This document shows positions 7,379 through 17,012 of a stretch of DNA of 64,000 nucleotides, in pieces. The translations under genes and the position numbers were made by a program. Where the stretch lies: NCBI GenBank assembly GCA_017962085.1, contig JAGCWA010000028.1, forward strand, positions 62,001-126,000. The letters are read 5' to 3'. Under the pieces are notes generated by a model, which was not told where the DNA came from, did not search any database, and was given only the letters and a program-made list of their open reading frames with translations. The DNA comes from Paludibacteraceae bacterium. GTDB taxonomy: Bacteria > Bacteroidota > Bacteroidia > Bacteroidales > Paludibacteraceae. The stretch's first letter is position 1; every line of letters begins with the position of its first letter.

Positions 7379-9052
7379 TTAATAAGAGAACGTACTGCCT
7401 CCCAAGAACTCGCGCAACAGCGAGGTGAACGGAATCTCCGTCTCCTGGATAGGACTGAAATACTTCAGGAAGTTCTGCAGCCTATGCACTTCGGAATACT
7501 CCACACAATTCTGCGGAACCTCCGACAAGATCGGCTCAGCGAACTTCTTCAAAACGCTCAGCTCAAAAATCAGAGCCGAGTTGAACATCGCATCCGCATT
7601 CTCCTGGTAAGGGAAGATCCACTTCTCCTCACCCGCATTCACCTTCGGCCAACGGCTGATGGTATCGAGTGCGGAATAGCCACGGTACTTATAGTCACGG
7701 ATAATACGACGAAGCAATCGGTTATCCGTCGTCGGTATCCAGTTGTGATTATCGAACGAGATGGTCGTCAACGCCGACACGTACACCTTGAACTTACGCT
7801 CCGAAGGGATTTCCGAAGTGAGGGTCGGGTTCAAGGCATGGATACCCTCCACCACCAAGATATCATTCGGCCCCAGTTTAATCGTATTGCCCCTGTATTC
7901 TCGCTGTCCCGTCTCGAAATTGAACGTAGGGAGACTCACCTCCTCACCCGCCAACATCTTCTTCAGATGATCATTGAAAAGTTCCAGATCGAGCGCATAG
8001 AGAGACTCAAAGTCATAGTCGCCATGCTCATCCCGTGGAGTCTTGTCGCGTGACACGAAATAATCGTCCATCGAGAGAGGCGTAGGCCGCCTCCCATTCA
8101 CCGCAAGAGCAATACTCAGACGCTTACTGAAAGTGGTTTTACCAGAAGAGGAAGGCCCCGAAACCAAGACCAGTTTCACTGTGCCTCGCTCACAGATATC
8201 GTCCGCTATCTTCGTGATCTTCTTCTCCTGCAGAGCCTCCGCGATCTTGATCACGTCAGACATGACACGCTTCTTCTGGATCAACGAATTCATGTTCCCC
8301 ACATTGCTGAGGCCCATGATCTCATTCCATTCGGTATATTCGCTGAAGGTTTCGAACAACTTGTCCTGGTTCACCTCCTCGCTCAGTTTGGTGGTATCCT
8401 TTCTATCCGGCACACGGAGGAACATTCCATCCTTGTAAGGGGTCAGGTCGAAGACATCCACATAACCCGTGGAAGGCGCCAAAGGACCGATGTACCAATC
8501 CATCAGTCCATCCAACTCATAGACCTTCGTATACAATTCGCCCAAAGACTTCAGCAGGAGGGAAACATCGGTAGCCCCACGCTTCTCGAATGCGGCGATC
8601 GCCTCCTCGGTAGGAATCATACGCATGACGAACGGATAGTCCATCGCAATGATCTTCCGCATCTCCTCCTTGATACGCTCCGTCAACTCCGTAGTGATCT
8701 TCTGATCCGACCTTAACAGCTTACAGTAATAGCCATTGGCGATCGGGTGATCCAAACGGATTTCCGCCCCCGGGAACAAGGTGTAAAAGGCCTTGCACAA
8801 AATAAAAGACAAAGAACGCACGTAGGCACGTCTGCCCGCAGGCACATCATTGCTCTGGAACTCTATTCTTTTCGGATTATATATCTTAAACTTCAAATCG
8901 CGCGTCACATTGTTCACCTGAACAACGAAAGGCTTCCCATTCAACGGCACATTCAAATCCTTGTATACATCCAACAAACTTGTACCCATAGGGTAGCTGT
9001 ACTTCCTTTGTGTATTCACGCAAAAAACATCAACCATGTTACTCATAATCAA
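7379..9052 (-). CDS. TGS/ThrRS-like domain nucleoside kinase (uridine kinase family)
   Basis: 557 residues. The N-terminus resembles the TGS and second additional domains of threonyl-tRNA synthetase (YPMGTSLLDVYKDLN; LDHPIANGYYCKLL), and the C-terminal half is a P-loop kinase of the phosphoribulokinase/uridine kinase family: VSGPSSSGKTTFSKRL (Walker A), PLSMDDYFVSRDKTPRDEHGDYDF and ILVVEGIHALN. This two-part architecture is the Bacteroidetes/Firmicutes form annotated as nucleoside kinase; the substrate is probably uridine/cytidine, but this is not proven for the family. Starts at 9046 or 9037 are equally possible. It is probably co-transcribed with the TonB-domain gene. Confidence 0.9.
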   Translation of the reverse strand: MIMSNMVDVFCVNTQRKYSYPMGTSLLDVYKDLNVPLNGKPFVVQVNNVTRDLKFKIYNPKRIEFQSNDVPAGRRAYVRSLSFILCKAFYTLFPGAEIRLDHPIANGYYCKLLRSDQKITTELTERIKEEMRKIIAMDYPFVMRMIPTEEAIAAFEKRGATDVSLLLKSLGELYTKVYELDGLMDWYIGPLAPSTGYVDVFDLTPYKDGMFLRVPDRKDTTKLSEEVNQDKLFETFSEYTEWNEIMGLSNVGNMNSLIQKKRVMSDVIKIAEALQEKKITKIADDICERGTVKLVLVSGPSSSGKTTFSKRLSIALAVNGRRPTPLSMDDYFVSRDKTPRDEHGDYDFESLYALDLELFNDHLKKMLAGEEVSLPTFNFETGQREYRGNTIKLGPNDILVVEGIHALNPTLTSEIPSERKFKVYVSALTTISFDNHNWIPTTDNRLLRRIIRDYKYRGYSALDTISRWPKVNAGEEKWIFPYQENADAMFNSALIFELSVLKKFAEPILSEVPQNCVEYSEVHRLQNFLKYFSPIQETEIPFTSLLREFLGGSTFSY

Positions 9053-9097
9053 CTCTAATTACTTACATTCAACAAAAAAAGACCTCGTCTTTCTACT

Positions 9098-9577
9098 CTA
9101 AAATCCGGACTCGTACAAATCGAACTCCTTCATAAAGGCCTTCATGTTGTCCAAGAAAACCTTTTCCTTCTCAGCGGACCGCAATGCGAAATCCATCTTG
9201 ACCGAATTCACGCGATTCTCCAAATATTCGCCACTCTCGCCCGCCTTAATGGCATCCAGCACCGGCGGAAAATCATTCTCGTAGAAAGAGAGATACGTGG
9301 AAACGAAATTCACGGCAGCCTGCCGACACGCATCATTCCCACTACAATCCGACATACCTTGAAGGGTCTCCAACGAAGACTTGGCCGCATCATAGCCCAC
9401 CATGTACGATTCATTCACCTTCCCATAATCAATCGGGGAAGAAAGTGTCTCCACAAAGCGGTTGTGCGCCTGCACTACCGAACTAACCTCTTTCGAAACC
9501 TTCTCGAAATAGTCCGCTGGAACGGTACATGCCACCATCGAAAACGCCAGCACGAGTCCTAAAAACAAATTTTTCAT
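9098..9577 (-). CDS. Hypothetical lipoprotein
   Basis: 159 residues with a type II signal peptide: MKNLFLGLVLAFSMVAC, the lipobox Cys at residue 17. The rest is helical and acidic with two close cysteines (CSGNDAC, about 89-95) and no domain I can name. It ends 45 nt before the nucleoside kinase start and may head that transcript. Divergent from nadB. Confidence 0.75.
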   Translation of the reverse strand: MKNLFLGLVLAFSMVACTVPADYFEKVSKEVSSVVQAHNRFVETLSSPIDYGKVNESYMVGYDAAKSSLETLQGMSDCSGNDACRQAAVNFVSTYLSFYENDFPPVLDAIKAGESGEYLENRVNSVKMDFALRSAEKEKVFLDNMKAFMKEFDLYESGF

Positions 9578-9741
9578 TAATCTCCAATAATTAAACTCAA
9601 CATTTATAGGGTGCTATTACTATCACATGCATAAAGATATAAAAACTTATGAAAAAAAAAGCATTCATGAAGATTTTGATACAAAAGAAAATTAAATTTG
9701 TAATACAATAGAGAAAAAGAGTATCAAAACACACAAGGTAT

Positions 9742-11376
9742 ATGACGAAAAAATATGATTTCTTAGTTATCGGTTCCGGCATCGCGGGCATGAGTTTCGC
9801 CCTGAAGGTGGCCCACAAAGGCAAGGTTGCCATCTTATGCAAGACCGAAATGGAGGAGGCGAACACGCACTATGCGCAAGGTGGCGTGGCTTCCGTGACT
9901 AAACCAACCGACGAATTCGAACATCACGTGATCGACACCCTCATCGCAGGCGACGGTATCTGCGACGAAGCGGTCGTACGCAAAGTAGTGGAGGGCGCAC
10001 CTGAACAGATCAAGCAATTGGTGTCATGGGGCGTCGATTTTGACAAGAACGAAAAAGGAGACTATGACCTGCACAAAGAGGGCGGCCACTCCGACTTCCG
10101 CATCCTCCACCACAAGGATAATACAGGCGAGGAGATCCAAAAGAGTCTGATCAAGGCGGTCAAGAACCACCCGAACATCGATGTATACGACCAACACTTC
10201 GCCATCGAAATCATCACGCAACACCATCTGGGACAATTGGTGAAGCACACCACCCCGAACATCGAATGTTACGGAGCCTACGTTTTGGACATCCGCACCA
10301 ACCATGTGCACACCTTCCTCTCGAAGATCACCATGATGGCCACGGGCGGTATCGGTAACATCTACCAGACAACAACCAACCCACCAGTAGCCACGGGCGA
10401 CGGTATCTCCATGGTCTACCGCGCCAAGGGATTGGTGGAGGATATGGAGTTCGTTCAATTCCACCCTACCGCACTCTATCATCCGGGCGACCGCCCATCC
10501 TTCCTCATCACAGAGGCGATGCGTGGCTACGGAGGCATCCTGCGCAACAAGAAGGGCGAAGCCTTCATGAAGAAATACGACTCCAGAGGCTCCCTCGCAC
10601 CACGCGATGTCGTCGCACGCGCCATAGACAATGAGATGAAGATCACGGGTGACGAGCATGTCTACCTCGACGTGACGCACAAAGACCCGGAGACCACGAA
10701 AAGGGAGTACCCGACCATCTACAACAAATGCCTCTCTATCGGCATCGACATCACCAAGGATTATATCCCTGTGGCACCGGCGGCGCACTACCTCTGCGGA
10801 GGAATCAAGGTGGACATGAACGCAAGGACCAGCATCCACAACCTCTATGCGGCAGGCGAATGCTCCCGCACCGGATTGCACGGTGCCAACCGTTTGGCCT
10901 CCAACTCCCTTATCGAGGCGGTGGTCTATGCCGACGCAGCCGCGAAGGATGCGCTCAAATACCTGCCAGCCATCTCATGGAACGAGGAGATACCGGAATG
11001 GAACGACGAAGGAACATCCCTCAACGAGGAGATGGTGCTCATCACCCAAAGCGAGAAGGAGGTGAACCAAATCATGAACGCCTACGTGGGCATCGTACGG
11101 TCGAACCTACGTCTGAAGAGAGCCTACGACCGTCTGGAAATACTCTATAGGGAAACAGAAAACCTATTCCAAAGATCTGTCGTCTCCAAAGAAATATGTG
11201 AGCTGAGAAACATCATCAACACGGCATACCTGGTCATCAAGGCCGCTTCGCAGCGGAAAGAGAGCCGAGGCCTGCACTACACGATAGATTATCCGAAGAA
11301 GAATTCCCACATGAACCTCTACGACACGGACGAATTACTTCGCATGGGTGAGAGCCAAAACAACCAAAAGGAGTAG
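9742..11376 (+). CDS. nadB: L-aspartate oxidase
   Basis: 544 residues. FAD-binding GSGIAGMSFALKVA lies at the N-terminus, with the fumarate-reductase-like signature residues HYAQGGVA, GHSDFRILHHKDNTG, TGGIGNIY, DMEFVQFHPTALY, PRDVVARAID and GLHGANRLASNSLIEA. NadB oxidises L-aspartate to iminoaspartate, the first step of de novo NAD synthesis, and hands it to quinolinate synthase NadA. nadA and nadC are not in the window. The 3' end overlaps the convergent zinc-ribbon gene by 42 nt. Confidence 0.97.
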   Translation: MTKKYDFLVIGSGIAGMSFALKVAHKGKVAILCKTEMEEANTHYAQGGVASVTKPTDEFEHHVIDTLIAGDGICDEAVVRKVVEGAPEQIKQLVSWGVDFDKNEKGDYDLHKEGGHSDFRILHHKDNTGEEIQKSLIKAVKNHPNIDVYDQHFAIEIITQHHLGQLVKHTTPNIECYGAYVLDIRTNHVHTFLSKITMMATGGIGNIYQTTTNPPVATGDGISMVYRAKGLVEDMEFVQFHPTALYHPGDRPSFLITEAMRGYGGILRNKKGEAFMKKYDSRGSLAPRDVVARAIDNEMKITGDEHVYLDVTHKDPETTKREYPTIYNKCLSIGIDITKDYIPVAPAAHYLCGGIKVDMNARTSIHNLYAAGECSRTGLHGANRLASNSLIEAVVYADAAAKDALKYLPAISWNEEIPEWNDEGTSLNEEMVLITQSEKEVNQIMNAYVGIVRSNLRLKRAYDRLEILYRETENLFQRSVVSKEICELRNIINTAYLVIKAASQRKESRGLHYTIDYPKKNSHMNLYDTDELLRMGESQNNQKE

Positions 11377-11574
11377 AGCGAGGAAAATCATACAACGATG
11401 GAAGAGGGGTAACTTAAAGCGTTTCCCCTCTTTCTTTTTGCTCGGGTCCAAGTGCTCGGCACTACCCTCCGCATTCGACGAGGAGGGTTGGCTCTTCTCG
11501 CCCACCTTACGCCCGCAACTCAAGCAATACTTGGAGCCTTCAGGCAATTCCGATCCACAATTGTAGCAACGCAT
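11335..11574 (-). CDS. Zinc-ribbon membrane peptide
   Basis: 79 residues. The N-terminus is a zinc ribbon (CYNCGSELPEGSKYCLSCG, two CxxC knuckles), followed by a polar linker (about 25-55) and one C-terminal membrane helix (CMIFLALLLLVVLALTH). Such zinc_ribbon_2 proteins are common and mostly uncharacterised. It lies 6 nt after the sulfatase gene and is the last gene of the murF cluster; its 3' end overlaps nadB by 42 nt on the opposite strand. Confidence 0.85.
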   Translation of the reverse strand: MRCYNCGSELPEGSKYCLSCGRKVGEKSQPSSSNAEGSAEHLDPSKKKEGKRFKLPLFHRCMIFLALLLLVVLALTHAK

Positions 11575-11580
11575 ATCGTA

Positions 11581-13395
11581 TTATCTTTTAGCTAAATCAT
11601 CGTACAGACACTGCAGGAAAGCCTTCCCCGAGTGGAGCAGCGTATCATTGTCACTCCGCTGCGGTGCGCCGGAGGCATTGTCGAAAATCGCCACACCACG
11701 ATGGTCGATCATGCCAAATCCGTCCGGGAAAGCGTAGTATGCGAACTTATGGGTCCGCTGCCCGAATATATTTTTACTGAAGATAAAATCATCCGCAGGC
11801 AAATCCAACTGCGCCAACAACGTGCGCGCCAAATCCATCTGCGAGCATATCGTATCCACCCGCATCGGTTGTTGCTTTAGAGCGCCACCTAACCAAAGCA
11901 TAGGAATCTCATGCCGTGCGACACACGAGCTGGACAAATCGTTCGGATAGCGGAAGGCATGGTCAGGCATGATGACCAGCAACAGGTCCTTCCACACCTC
12001 CCTTTGGCGAAGCTGCTCGACAAAACTCCCGATGCAACTGTCCGTATAGGCGACTGCGTTAAGATACGGATGTTCCAACCTATGCATCGGCACATCGAAC
12101 GGTTCATGGCTGTTCAGCGTCAGGATGGTTTTAAAGAACGGACGGTGGTCCTCCCCGTCAATATCCTTCAGGAGGCGGTTCAACACCACATGGTCGTACG
12201 CACCCCACTTGGCGGACATCTCAGAATGGCCGAAATCCTTTTCCGTGATGATCTTCTCAAAGCCGGAAGTGATGAGGTAAGAGTGCAGATTCGTGAAGTT
12301 ATCATCTCCGCCATAGAAGAAGGCCAAATCATAGCCAGCTTGTTTCAAGGAGAACGGTATTTTAGCTATATTCTGCGTCTTAGCAGGGTATTTCATCACC
12401 GAAGAGGTTGGTTGTGCGGGATAACCGCTCAGAATCGAAACCAAGCCCCTATCCGTGCGGAAACTATTCGCATAGTAGCGGGTGAAGAGAAGTCCTTCCG
12501 ACATCAGGCGGTCAAGATTAGGCGCAACACCCTTTTCCCCGCCTAGCGTCTCTATCACATTCGAACCGATACCCTCCATGATCAGGAAGATAATGTTCGG
12601 GCGATCGGTATTCAGCAGGCGAACCGTGGTGGAATCCCCCTCGACAGGAAGCAAAGGAAGAATCCCCTCATGCGCCTCCTCGTCCGGCATGAAACGATAT
12701 TGATCGTCGAACCGCTTGGAAGAGAAACAAGCACTGATGAAGTTCCAGGTAGGGTTAATCGCCGCATGATTCAAAAAAATATCCTTGCTGAAATAACACC
12801 TGCCCGCATTCATCGTGGAGACACCCACACCGCCCCTTATGGCGATGAACATCACGCCCCCTAGGAGCAAGAGGGGGAGCAACGCCACATAAGCCTTCCC
12901 CGAAAAGGAGAAAAAGCGTTTGTGCAATTTAAGATACGTCCACACGGAACCGCCTAGGAAGAGCGTGAAAAGAAGCAATGCGGAGATATACTCCTTCGCC
13001 GTACCACTCGCCGCCGCATCCTTAGGCGACGACAGATAAAAGAGAGGGGTGGCATCGAGACGGAAGCCCCAATACTTGTACAGGAAAAGGTCTGAGACCA
13101 AAACCAACATGCCAAAAGTGAGGAAGATAATGGTGAGGACCTTCGTGATATTCCCAAAGATACGATCCTTGGAGAAGAAACAAGAGACCAATAGCACAAC
13201 TAATATCGGCAGGGTAAAATAACCCGCCATGGAAAGGTCCATCGAGAACCCATGGAGATTGGTCAGCAACCACTCCCCAAAAGAATGGCGGCATGCGCTA
13301 TCCCAATGGAACAACAGGAAGATAGGTTTCTGTAAAACAAAAAGAACCACCCAAAAGAGGTATACGAAAAGAAGAGATTTCAATCTGGACTTCAT
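11581..13395 (-). CDS. LTA-synthase-like membrane sulfatase/phosphoglycerol transferase
   Basis: 604 residues: five N-terminal membrane helices (about 8-190), then an extracytoplasmic sulfatase-fold domain. Catalytic elements visible are IIFLIMEGIGSN (metal-binding Glu274), the nucleophile Thr314 in NSFRTDRGLVS, FYGGDDNFTN and VIMPDHAFRYP. In Gram-positives this family polymerises lipoteichoic acid; in Bacteroidetes it is thought to move phosphoglycerol- or phosphoethanolamine-type groups on envelope glycans or lipids, but the substrate is unknown. It follows murF and a small membrane protein in one minus-strand unit, in keeping with an envelope role. Confidence 0.88.
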   Translation of the reverse strand: MKSRLKSLLFVYLFWVVLFVLQKPIFLLFHWDSACRHSFGEWLLTNLHGFSMDLSMAGYFTLPILVVLLVSCFFSKDRIFGNITKVLTIIFLTFGMLVLVSDLFLYKYWGFRLDATPLFYLSSPKDAAASGTAKEYISALLLFTLFLGGSVWTYLKLHKRFFSFSGKAYVALLPLLLLGGVMFIAIRGGVGVSTMNAGRCYFSKDIFLNHAAINPTWNFISACFSSKRFDDQYRFMPDEEAHEGILPLLPVEGDSTTVRLLNTDRPNIIFLIMEGIGSNVIETLGGEKGVAPNLDRLMSEGLLFTRYYANSFRTDRGLVSILSGYPAQPTSSVMKYPAKTQNIAKIPFSLKQAGYDLAFFYGGDDNFTNLHSYLITSGFEKIITEKDFGHSEMSAKWGAYDHVVLNRLLKDIDGEDHRPFFKTILTLNSHEPFDVPMHRLEHPYLNAVAYTDSCIGSFVEQLRQREVWKDLLLVIMPDHAFRYPNDLSSSCVARHEIPMLWLGGALKQQPMRVDTICSQMDLARTLLAQLDLPADDFIFSKNIFGQRTHKFAYYAFPDGFGMIDHRGVAIFDNASGAPQRSDNDTLLHSGKAFLQCLYDDLAKR

Positions 13396-13414
13396 AGGGA
13401 TTCCTCTTTAAAAT

Positions 13415-13864
13415 TTAGACAGTGGCACTTGCGTTCGACCTTCGCTCGGAAACGATCATCAGCGCCTCCTCCCGCACCACGTCAGGCAACTGTATTTCTC
13501 GAGTCTGAAGGCTTTTCAGCCAACCGGCCACATCAAAATCCTTCATGGTATAAAGCACGTTCTGGAACTGCGAGATCTCCTCGTCCGTATAGCTGGAAGG
13601 CTCTCTGTTCGCAAAGACATCCAACTCCTCATCGTCGTAATAGACCGCCTTCATCTTAGTGTTCAAGAGCGAATCACGCTCGCAGACCGCATGTTGTCCG
13701 CAGCACTCGCCCGAGGCGATCTTCTCCTTCCGTATACGTTCCTTCCGCTCCTCCTCCGTCTCCTCCTCAACAGGAGGCAAAGCCTTCTTCTTACGGTTAT
13801 GGACATAGAAGAGATAGGAGAAGAAAATCGAAAAGAAAATTACCAATAAGGCTATCTGTTTCAT
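13415..13864 (-). CDS. Conserved small membrane-anchored protein
   Basis: 149 residues: one N-terminal membrane helix (about 4-21), a charged stretch rich in Glu, Arg and Lys (PPVEEETEEERKERIRKEK), then ECCGQHAVCERDSLL with three cysteines and an acidic C-terminal domain. I have the impression that the CCGQH...CE motif recurs in Bacteroidetes proteins next to murF, but no function is known to me; metal or redox chemistry is possible. Gap to murF is 12 nt, so it is co-transcribed. Confidence 0.75.
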   Translation of the reverse strand: MKQIALLVIFFSIFFSYLFYVHNRKKKALPPVEEETEEERKERIRKEKIASGECCGQHAVCERDSLLNTKMKAVYYDDEELDVFANREPSSYTDEEISQFQNVLYTMKDFDVAGWLKSLQTREIQLPDVVREEALMIVSERRSNASATV

Positions 13865-13876
13865 GGCAATCGGTCA

Positions 13877-15142
13877 TTACAGATTATCGATACAAGAGGT
13901 CAGTTTCATACTATTAGACCCCTTCACAAGGACAAGCGAAGAGGATATCGGGTTCGCCTTTAGGTACTCGTTCAGTTGGTCGACCGAATCGAACTTCAAA
14001 GCGTCAGCGCTCGTCTTAGCGAATTCAGGACCGATTAAGAAAGCCTGTTTCAGATGCAGGGCTGGCAACATATCCACAATCTTCTGATGCTCCACCTCGC
14101 TGACATGGCCCAGCTCCTTCATGTCGCCCAGAACAACCACCTTGCTCTCAGCGACCATCTTCCCGAAATTATCGAGGGCGGCCGACATACTAGTAGGGTT
14201 TGCATTATAGGCGTCGATGATTAGATCATTGGAAGCAGTCTTCTTATATTGGGAGCGGCTGTTCGTCGGCGCATATTGGGAGATAGCCTCCACGATATCC
14301 TGCGGATCGACACCGAAGTAGGAACCCACAGCAATGCTCGCCAGCACGTTCTCAAAATTATAGGCACCGATCAGCTGGGTTTGGATATCATAACCATTCC
14401 AACAGATATGCAGGAAAGGATCGCAACCCACCAATTCCGCAGAGAGCGGAGAACCCGCCCCGTAAGGGATACGGTCCATACCCAAAGACTTCTCCTCCAA
14501 AATAGGATTAGCGCAATGATAAAATACCTTTCCGTTATGAGTCCGCAGGTAATCATACAACTCGCACTTCGTCTTGACCACACCTTCGAAAGAGCCGAAG
14601 CCAAGGATATGAGCGGTACCGATGTTCGTGATCAAGCCGAAATCAGGATGGGCGATGTTCACCAGCTCCTCGATGTCTCCAGGGTGGCTCGCACCCATTT
14701 CGACGATAGCCAGTTCATGTTCTTTCTTGATGGACAAGAGGGTCAACGGAACACCGATTTGGTTGTTCAGGTTACCCTTCGTATAGGTCAGATTAAACTT
14801 TTTGCTCAAGACAGAAGCGAGCAACTCCTTGGTCGTCGTTTTACCGTTACTACCCGTAACACCGATGATTTTCAGGCCCAACTGTTTGCGGTGGTACTCA
14901 GCCAGACGTTGCAAGGTCCTCAAGCAATCATCGACCAACAAGATCCGATTACCGTCCGCATACTCCGGCTCATCCACGAAGGCATAAGCACAACCCTGTT
15001 CGATAGCGGCGCTCGCGAACTTATTACCATCAAAGTTACCGCCCTTCAAGGCGAAGAACAAAGAATCTTTAGGGCAACTCCTGCTGTCGGTTGTCACAAG
15101 CGGGAAGCGCGAGAATATATCATAAATGCTTTGAATATCCAT
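13877..15142 (-). CDS. murF: UDP-MurNAc-tripeptide--D-Ala-D-Ala ligase
   Basis: 421 residues. The Mur ligase pattern is complete: N-terminal TTDSRSCPKDSLFFALKG, the ATP loop GVTGSNGKTTTKELL, VEMGASHPGDIE, the central INIAHPDFGLITNIGTAH-like region and C-terminal DAYNANPTSM and LGDMKELG. MurF adds D-Ala-D-Ala to complete the cytoplasmic peptidoglycan precursor. It lies directly after gldJ, with a bidirectional terminator in the 71-nt gap. Confidence 0.96.
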   Translation of the reverse strand: MDIQSIYDIFSRFPLVTTDSRSCPKDSLFFALKGGNFDGNKFASAAIEQGCAYAFVDEPEYADGNRILLVDDCLRTLQRLAEYHRKQLGLKIIGVTGSNGKTTTKELLASVLSKKFNLTYTKGNLNNQIGVPLTLLSIKKEHELAIVEMGASHPGDIEELVNIAHPDFGLITNIGTAHILGFGSFEGVVKTKCELYDYLRTHNGKVFYHCANPILEEKSLGMDRIPYGAGSPLSAELVGCDPFLHICWNGYDIQTQLIGAYNFENVLASIAVGSYFGVDPQDIVEAISQYAPTNSRSQYKKTASNDLIIDAYNANPTSMSAALDNFGKMVAESKVVVLGDMKELGHVSEVEHQKIVDMLPALHLKQAFLIGPEFAKTSADALKFDSVDQLNEYLKANPISSSLVLVKGSNSMKLTSCIDNL

Positions 15143-15169
15143 AACGAAAAGAATAAACTATCAGTAACA

Positions 15170-15200
15170 AAAAAAGCCCCTACGAGAGGGGCTTTTTTTT
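15170..15200. terminator. Terminator between gldJ and murF
   Basis: AGCCCC/GGGGCT (15175-15180/15188-15193) with a 7-nt loop is flanked by an A-run on the left and eight T on the right. On the minus strand the A-run becomes the T-tract after the gldJ stop codon, so gldJ is likely to end here and murF to depend on read-through or its own promoter. Confidence 0.85.
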
Positions 15201-15213
15201 CTATGAGATTACA

Positions 15214-16779
15214 TTATCTTACATCTCCATCCTCAGCACCTACCTTGCTCATCGCGCAACGGAAACCGATATCGCTACGAGACTCAGTCTGCTCAAGATA
15301 TCTTCTCTGACCTGGGTTCAACCAGTAAGAACGGTCTTTCCAACCACCACCCTTGTATACGCGGGAAGTATTAGAAACCTTAGAGGTCAAGAAGCTCTCC
15401 TTGTCGCTCTCCGGATCTGGATCGTACAACTTCTTAGTAGAAACGTCAGGATCCGTAACGACAGTCCATTCTGTTCTGTTCAATGCGCTACCAGCGTCAC
15501 CATCCTTGTAGTTACGAACATCCAACTTAGCGTAACCTGCAGGATCCTCAGCCTTGTCAACTGGGTAAGCGAATACCACACGACCCAAGCTATCGATTTG
15601 AGGAACTTTCACGTTCACACCATCGATGGTAGTCTCTTCCTTAACAGGAACCTTATATTCGTTACCACGGAATGGGTTGTACTCTTGTACATCGTCGCTA
15701 GACAACACACGATAAACATCCATTACCCACTCGTTTACGTTACCAGCCATACAATAGAGGCCGAACTCATTTGGCCAGAAAGCGTCCACTGGAGCCGTGA
15801 TAGTAGCATGGTCGTTCAAGTGACCACCCATACCCATCATATCGCCTCGACCACGAACGTAGTTGGCATACATTTGACCTTTAACCTTCTTGCTTGGGTT
15901 ACGCATTTGGTGACCGTACCAAGGATAAATCTTTCTCTCTTGGTAGTTCTCCTCGCCCTCGATAGCCTTTGTTCCGTAAGCAGCGTACTCCCACTCAGCC
16001 TCGGTCGGGAGACGATACTTCGGCATCAAAATACCGTCGGACATATTTGTCTTTCTAACATTTCCATAAACGTCAGTCACTGGCTTCTTACCATCAGTTG
16101 GCTTATAGTCAGACTTCATCAAATACTTCTGAGTACTGAACACTTGGTTCTGAGCGATATCGTTAGGGTCAGTGTTACCCTTCAAAGCTTGGAAGTCAGG
16201 ATATTGGATGATACCCTTGGAAGCCATTCTCATCTCGTTCACACGGTCAGTACGCCAGATACAATAATCAGAGCACTGCTCCCAGTTAACACCTACAACA
16301 GGATACCAGTTGTAAGCGACGTGTGAGAAATAGAAGTCCAAATATGGCTCGTTGTAAGCCAACTCCTCTCTCCAAACCAATGTGTCTGGATAAGCTTTCT
16401 CAACATATTCAGGAGTATTGTGGAAGACGTTGCCCATCCAATAGAGGTACTCACGCCAGTTCACATTTGAAATCTCATATTTATCCATATAGAAGGAAGC
16501 AACGGTCACACGTCTCGGGATGTTGTTCCAATCACCAATCACATCTTCAATCACACGGCCTTGCGTAAAGGTACCACCCTCGATGAATACCATTCCCGGA
16601 GGGGTTTCCTGTACATAACCATTCACAACCTGGAATCCGCCATTCTCCTTGTCATTGTATTTCCAACCTGTAGCGTTTGATTCCTTCGAGTCTTTCAACT
16701 TTTTTTCTCCGCACGAAGCCAATGTAACACCAGCTAACATCAACAACGCCGCAGTCTTCAAAAAATTTACGTGTCTCAT
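15214..16779 (-). CDS. gldJ: T9SS/gliding lipoprotein GldJ
   Basis: 521 residues with a lipobox (LAGVTLASC, Cys23). The mature part is an FGE/SUMF1-like fold: PPGMVFIEGGTFTQGRV, RVTVASFYMDKYEISN, YRLPTEAEWEYAAYG, NEFGLYCMAGNVNEWVMDVYR and RVYKGGGWKDRSYWLNPGQRR. The DWNNIPRRVTV and REYLYWM segments and the long mid-insert are features of GldJ rather than the shorter GldK/PorK. In flavobacteria GldJ is needed for the T9SS-linked gliding motor and stabilises GldK; here it serves the T9SS. No sulfatase-activating Cys pair is seen. A -7 box (TATCTTTG on the minus strand, 16904-16911) lies about 125 nt upstream. Confidence 0.85.
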   Translation of the reverse strand: MRHVNFLKTAALLMLAGVTLASCGEKKLKDSKESNATGWKYNDKENGGFQVVNGYVQETPPGMVFIEGGTFTQGRVIEDVIGDWNNIPRRVTVASFYMDKYEISNVNWREYLYWMGNVFHNTPEYVEKAYPDTLVWREELAYNEPYLDFYFSHVAYNWYPVVGVNWEQCSDYCIWRTDRVNEMRMASKGIIQYPDFQALKGNTDPNDIAQNQVFSTQKYLMKSDYKPTDGKKPVTDVYGNVRKTNMSDGILMPKYRLPTEAEWEYAAYGTKAIEGEENYQERKIYPWYGHQMRNPSKKVKGQMYANYVRGRGDMMGMGGHLNDHATITAPVDAFWPNEFGLYCMAGNVNEWVMDVYRVLSSDDVQEYNPFRGNEYKVPVKEETTIDGVNVKVPQIDSLGRVVFAYPVDKAEDPAGYAKLDVRNYKDGDAGSALNRTEWTVVTDPDVSTKKLYDPDPESDKESFLTSKVSNTSRVYKGGGWKDRSYWLNPGQRRYLEQTESRSDIGFRCAMSKVGAEDGDVR

Positions 16780-16903
16780 AGCACTATAATAAAATAAGAT
16801 AATGTTTCATTTAATAATTATATAACTTCTCTTTTGCAGTTTTATTGCCCCACTCAACCTCAAAATTCAACAGCACAATCAATTTCGCGACTGAAGTAGT
16901 GGA

Positions 16904-16956
16904 CAAAGATATATATTTTCTATTTTTGCAAAAAAGTTTTTAGGGATATTTTTTTG
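16904..16956. promoter_or_regulatory. Back-to-back promoters of gldJ and folP
   Basis: Minus strand: TATCTTTG (16911-16904) with TTTG at 16932-16929, 17-nt spacer, for gldJ. Plus strand: TTTG (16925-16928), 20-nt spacer and TTTTTTTG (16949-16956), one mismatch to TAnnTTTG, for folP. The two upstream boxes adjoin, so the RNA polymerases would compete. Confidence 0.5.
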
Positions 16957-17012
16957 CATTTTTTAATATTAGGTCCGTCCAAAAGCGGAAAATTCATTAC
17001 ATAATTAATTGT

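Noticed and set aside
9597-9866. A small membrane-like frame on the minus strand over the nadB start
   Set aside because: AT-rich intergenic reading with runs of Phe/Ile/Lys, overlapping the nadB coding start.
10024-10881. A 285-codon open frame opposite nadB
   Set aside because: Antisense of a strong nadB; Val/Asp/His-rich composition without motifs.
14249-15310. A 353-codon open frame opposite murF
   Set aside because: Antisense of murF running past its start, no recognisable domain.
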